A DNA stretch of 64,000 nt from Edaphochlamys debaryana (lineage: Eukaryota > Chlorophyta > Chlorophyceae > Chlamydomonadales): the NCBI GenBank assembly GCA_016858145.1, contig JAEHOE010000164.1, positions 62,001-126,000 of the forward strand, in the 5' to 3' direction. Each line of letters starts with the position of its first letter. Positions within the stretch are counted from its first letter, which is position 1. This document shows, piece by piece, positions 60,101 through 64,000 of the stretch. The translations under genes were made by a program, and so were the position numbers. Below the pieces are notes generated by a model, which was not told the origin of the DNA, ran no database searches, and worked only from the letters and a program-made list of their open reading frames with translations.

Positions 60101-60822
60101 GGCCCTGGTCGTGACGCCCCGCGCCCCTCCGTGCCCTGCCGCTCCGTCCCATCCCCGCAGGCGTCGCGTCCGGCGGGGCCGCCTCCACCAGCGCGCCCGG
60201 CCTCCGGCCCGACAGCTCCCTCCTGCGCCACAGTGGTCCTGCGGGCAGCTCGCAGGGCCAGTCCTCCATGCCCCTTCCGGCGGATCTCTCCTTCGGTCTG
60301 CCGTACATCCAAGATCCGCAGGCCCTCCAGCAGTTTCTGCAGCAGGCGTGGGGCCAGGCGCTGGCCGGCCAAGCGCCGTGGGGCTCGGCGGGCGGCGCGC
60401 CTAGCGCGCCCCACATCCCGCTCATGTTCCCTCCCCCGCGCCATCCCCAGCCCCATCCCCAGCAGCACTTAGTTCCGCCGCAGCAACAGCTCGCGCCGCC
60501 ACAGCAGCAGCAGGCTTCGCCGGCGCTGCAGCTTCAGCCGATACCGATGCAGATGCAGCTGCAGCCACCGCCTCCACAGCCGCCACATCTGCCGCCTCAG
60601 TCGCCCCTGCTAGGCGGCCATCAGCTGTCCCCGTTACAGCCGCCACAGCAGCAACAGTTGCTGCAGGGCGGTTCGCTTCTGGGGCCGGCGGAGGCGCAGC
60701 ATCTCCAAGACGGGACTGGGCCCGTGTGGCATGGCGGCATGTCCATGCTGCCGCCGCGCCTTCCTTCGGACTCGGACCCTTCGATTGAAGAGATCTGGCG
60801 CAGCATGCTGTCGGATGACTAA
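57148..60822 (+). CDS. Gene G: single-repeat MYB-like (R3-type) protein with 9-nt microexon, 853 aa
   Basis: Predicted transcription factor. Exons: 57148-57513, 57642-57650, 58024-58166, 58306-58472, 58709-59923, 60161-60822, in phase. A basic RKSRSKSRR precedes the MYB repeat, W90-x18-W109-x18-F128, whose helix RNRSDN-DVK-N includes a 9-nt microexon. The family block is expanded by an Ala/Ser insertion (SASASAAGAQAVTD) before LLRTYAEAVGPNCDD and RQQAYEAAKRRQEEDD. The tail has poly-Ala, an AQAQ repeat (about 466-500), Gly runs, a Q/P-rich end and the end motif PSIEEIWRSMLSDD. All introns have GT donors. The microexon and the insertion position ally G with gene D; unlike D, G has no intron between its first Trp and the microexon. 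The ATG is the first in frame, 18 bp beyond the inverted duplication. Confidence 0.88.
57642..57650 (+). other. 9-nt microexon (Asp-Val-Lys) of gene G
   Basis: GATGTCAAG flanked by CTCACAG and GTGAGG, between the exon ending RSDN (57513) and the exon starting NIFNS (58024). Both neighbouring junctions are phase 0. Confidence 0.92.
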
Positions 60823-62678
60823 GAACGAAAGCGTCCTCGGCACTTGCGGGCGCTGACTGGCAACTCAGTTTGCTAGCACACGGACTGCCCGCTGCTTAGA
60901 TGGCAGCTGGCGCGTGCGTGCGTGCCCTCGGGTGCTTGGGAGCACAGCAGCGGCAAGCGGCCAACGAAGAGATTACTAATCTAGCCTGTGAAGTATGCCA
61001 TGCTAACTCAGCTCTTCCAGGTCATTATTTTGGACCTTTGGTGCGTCTGCTTTGCTGTGCGCCGTCTGGCGCGGTGTGTCGCCGGTTGCTTGCGTGTCCG
61101 TTCACGTGCGCTGCGAGGCTGGAGCACAGAACCCGACGCGTTTGGGTCGCAATTGCGGCTCTCGAATGTCCACCAAACCCCCACACGGTCTTGGTGGCAT
61201 CGATGCGTCTTGTGGCAGCGTAGGGCGTGTCAAGCATTCCTAGGGGGGTAGTGAGATACCTGGGCTGCGGGGTGGGGTGGATTGGTCGATCAGTGGGGGG
61301 GCGAAGGAGGCCGCCGGGTGCGGAGGCCGGGGCAGAGGCTAGAAACCGCTGCGCCGTTGGAAAAGGGCGCACGCTCTTGCTGTGGGAGGGACCGTCCGCA
61401 TTTGGTGCAGCCGCTTTGGGTGCAGTCTTGAGTGCAGCTCGGGAGTTAGGAGCGTCGAACGTGACGGATAAGGTGCTTGCCTTAGTAATAAGCCCCAATT
61501 GGTGATGTTACAGTGCTCAGCACCCCCCATTGGATTTGTTTGTCACTTTAGTTCCGGTTTAGTTTGGTTTGCTTTGTCACTCGTTTGGTCCTTTGGTTTG
61601 CTGGCGCTCGGCGAAGATCTCCTTTCACGTTGGTTCCACGTTGATGGTCATCATGCTTTTCGTGCTGGCTGGGGGTTCGGGTCCCAGCATGTTTGCCTGC
61701 CTTGCGTGGCGTACGCAGGGTCTGTTTCCCTTTGTTGTGTATGTGGTACAGAGACACTTAAGTGGCGGAGCGAGGAGGTGCGGAACCTGGCTTGGGCGGC
61801 AGTGGCGGGGTGAACGCCGCTTGTGTGCTGCTCACAGCAGCTAGACAAGAGCGCTTGCCCAACGCCGGCTGAGATTTATCGTACTGAGGCCCGCCACTTG
61901 CATTATCGCATAAGGCACTGGGAGATTGACATAAGCGCCTGTTCCAGAGCGTTCGGTCTGGTCGATATATGCGTGCTTGCGGCCTGCATGACACATGGGA
62001 CGCGGGAAGAACCTCCCCCTGGATGGTATGCAGTCATACCGGCCGTCGGCTTCGCAGCATGAGCACATGGGTCATTGAGTCATTTCATGAATCTTGTTCG
62101 TTCTTGCTGGTCTGAAGCGGATTGGGAACGTAAGGTTTGCAGTACCGCAATTGCCGCGCGGGCGGCTTGAGGCAGAGGAGGCTGAGGTGCGTGGCTTGGC
62201 GCAGGCGGACAGTAAGCATACGGTACAGCGGAGGATTTAAATGAACCGAGGCACAACCGTGCCGACATACCCGGTATCGTCCCCCACACTGGCGGCGCGA
62301 GCATAGCTCTGCTTGCCTGGCAACCGTGCATGCGCCGCGGGGGTGTTGTTCCTCGATGGGTGGGCCCTGGGCGGATCGAGGCGCGGGCGGCGGGCCCCGC
62401 CCGTGCCAGTCCGTGTGCCGCGGCGGTCAGAAGAGCATGGCCAGGCCCCACAGGTCCCGACCCTGCCCGACCGGCCCAGCCCGCGTACCCGCACCAGCCG
62501 TGAGGCCTGGCCGTGGCGTGCGCAGGCTTGCAGCGGCCGTCGAGCAGCATGCCCTGTTCATTCATGCCTGTCGCACTGCTGAGCCATCCCTGTCTGGTCC
62601 CCTCCCTCCGTCGCTTATTCTACCCGCCGCTAGCCCTACCCTACCCTGCCCTCTTCTCCAAGGCCCCGAGCTGCACTC
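60823..62678. other. Spacer downstream of gene G
   Basis: Probably begins with the 3' UTR of gene G. No gene or clear repeat is supported; the frames present are short and without motifs. Confidence 0.5.
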
Positions 62679-63388
62679 CAGGGTTGCCAATACGTATTAG
62701 CTCCCGTATTAATACGAATACGTATTAATACGGATACGGCATAGTTTTGCCGTATTGATACGGCATGCGGCCAGGGGACCAGCCCGGCAGCCGGGGGCCG
62801 AGGTTGGGGGGTGGGGGGTGGGGTGCGTAGGCCTCGGCACCGGGCATCAGAGGGCACCGGCTGCAAACAGGGCAACACTGCAACAAGTCACTTCTTGTCA
62901 ACTCGCTTGACACAACAGTCACGACTCCGCGTTCCGCGGTTGAGCGGATGGCCCGCGATGGCCCACATAGGTCGGAGGGCGTGCGCACGCGCGCTTGTGA
63001 AGCCAGCAACGAACTTTTGTTTACATTTTAAGCACTTTCAATGGTAGTTGGACCCATTTGCTTTTGCCTCGCGCTTCACAACTTGGGTAAGGAAGTCGAC
63101 CGAGCTTGTTGGCCATGCTAGTCTACATTCCTACGCTACGCCTGTGCGTTAGGAGTGCTAATATAAGTGCTATAAGGGACTGGGTGCGCGTGTAAAGCAG
63201 CCGCATGGGCTGCCGTACGCTGCCGGACAGCACACACACAATACGCCGCAAATACGCCTCTCCGCTGTATTAATACGGCTGGGCGCGCCGTATCTTTGCC
63301 GTATTAAGCCGTATTAGCAAGCTGGGGGCCGTATTACGTATTAATACGCGTATTGGCAGTGGGGGCTGCCGTATTGTGCAACCCTGCG
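62679..63388. mobile_element. Probable non-autonomous hAT-like transposon (about 0.71 kb)
   Basis: Starts CAGGGTTGCCAATACG and ends CGTATTGTGCAACCCTG(CG), giving short imperfect terminal inverted repeats. TGCACTC occurs immediately outside both ends (62672-62678 and 63389-63395), consistent with a target-site duplication; taken as 8 bp it has one mismatch. Both sub-terminal regions are packed with CGTATTAATACGG-type palindromic repeats, as in many hAT-derived short elements. It has no coding capacity. The hAT assignment is an inference from the terminal CAGGGTTGC and the duplication length. Confidence 0.65.
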
Positions 63389-64000
63389 TGCACTCGGTTG
63401 CACCACAGTCCTGTCATTATGGGATGATGTGCACCTGCCGCCCCGGGCCCCGGGCCGTGCCCTGAAACCTGCCGCTGTTCCCCTCCAGCAGGGTTGCACA
63501 ATACCCACCTAGCCCTCGTCTGTGGTACTAGGCCGCTCTATTAGGTTTCCGAACGAGCCCTGGCTTCGCGCCAGGACAGGCGAGGACAGGCGGGCATCCT
63601 AGTTAGCCCGAACCGGGGCGCGCGGCCACGCACGCTCGATCTGCAGCATCTATAGGTCTGGCTGAAGGTCCATCTGCGACTGAACGGCCCCCGGACAAGG
63701 TGTCGCAGTGCCCGAGATCGCGGGTTGCTAGCGATTGCGCCCCGGGGCCGCCCGCGCAGCAGCCGCGGCGGCTTTTCAAGTCCAAGTTCCTGGAGCACTG
63801 GAAGGAGCGCGACGTGGTGAATCGGAGGCTCTGGGCCGAACATTGCTCTGGAGATTTGGCGAGCACCGCCTTGCACTCTGCGGTGGCGGCCTGGATTGTG
63901 CCAGCACGAGGTCGAGGTGGTAGAAGGGTGCATTAGGGTGCCTCCTGGTCGCAGACCTCGACTGCCCCGTGGAGGGGCGCGGCACGGAGCGGGGCTCGTG
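63389..64000. other. Right-end region with a partial repeat terminus
   Basis: GCAGGGTTGCACAATACCC at about 63488 repeats the transposon end sequence and may be the border of a second, diverged copy. A plus-strand stretch at about 63760-63936 encodes a protein-like peptide (FKSKFLEHWKERDVVNRRLW) that could be the last exon of an unknown gene or element; it is not called as a gene. Confidence 0.4.

Noticed and set aside
1..64000. tRNA, rRNA, CRISPR arrays and telomere repeats
   Set aside because: I scanned by eye for T-loop-like sequences, regular spaced repeats with unique spacers and TTTTAGGG runs and found none I could support; a covariance-model scan would be decisive for tRNAs.

Overview
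The window looks like nuclear DNA of a chlamydomonadalean (volvocine-type) green alga. Coding exons are very GC-rich with long Ala/Gly/Pro/Gln stretches. Genes are split by many 100-490 nt introns, and the spacers are several kb long and full of short repeats. There is no bacterial-type operon structure. The lineage is an inference from these features, not from a database match.

The main content is a cluster of seven paralogous genes, named A to G here: A 1537-6350 (+), B 10704-14124 (+), C 20130-23743 (+), D 29349-34990 (-), E 40272-43247 (-), F 45873-49425 (+) and G 57148-60822 (+). I assembled each gene exon by exon. All 38 splice junctions keep phase and each model reaches one stop codon. 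Each protein has a single MYB/SANT repeat of the R3 type: W-x18-W-x18-F with a helix-3 motif like R-[TS]-D-N-D-[VCL]-K-N. In E the second spacing is five residues longer. The repeat is followed directly by a conserved block of about 45 residues (NIFHSALR ... LLRxYAQAVGxNCDD ... RQQAYEAA) and then by a long, low-complexity, Q/A/G-rich region that could act in transcription. Five of the seven end in a short related motif of the form [S/L]-x-[E/D]-I-[W/F/Y]. They are best read as a locally amplified family of transcription factors of unknown target.

The gene structures are unusual. Six of the 38 introns start with GC instead of GT. D and G each carry a 9-nt microexon encoding Asp-Val-Lys inside the DNA-recognition helix. 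A and C share a 162-bp stretch, identical base for base, centred on one exon, which suggests recent gene conversion.

The spacers (1-1536, 6351-10703, 14125-20129, 23744-29348, 34991-40271, 43248-45872, 49426-57147, 60823-64000) hold no confident gene outside the family. They contain minisatellites, a 348-bp direct repeat, a dispersed 50-65 bp repeat seen five times, a 756-bp inverted duplication covering the 5' flank of gene G, a perfect 58-bp palindrome, a probable LINE-derived open frame (55443-56222, -) and a probable non-autonomous hAT-like transposon (62679-63388).
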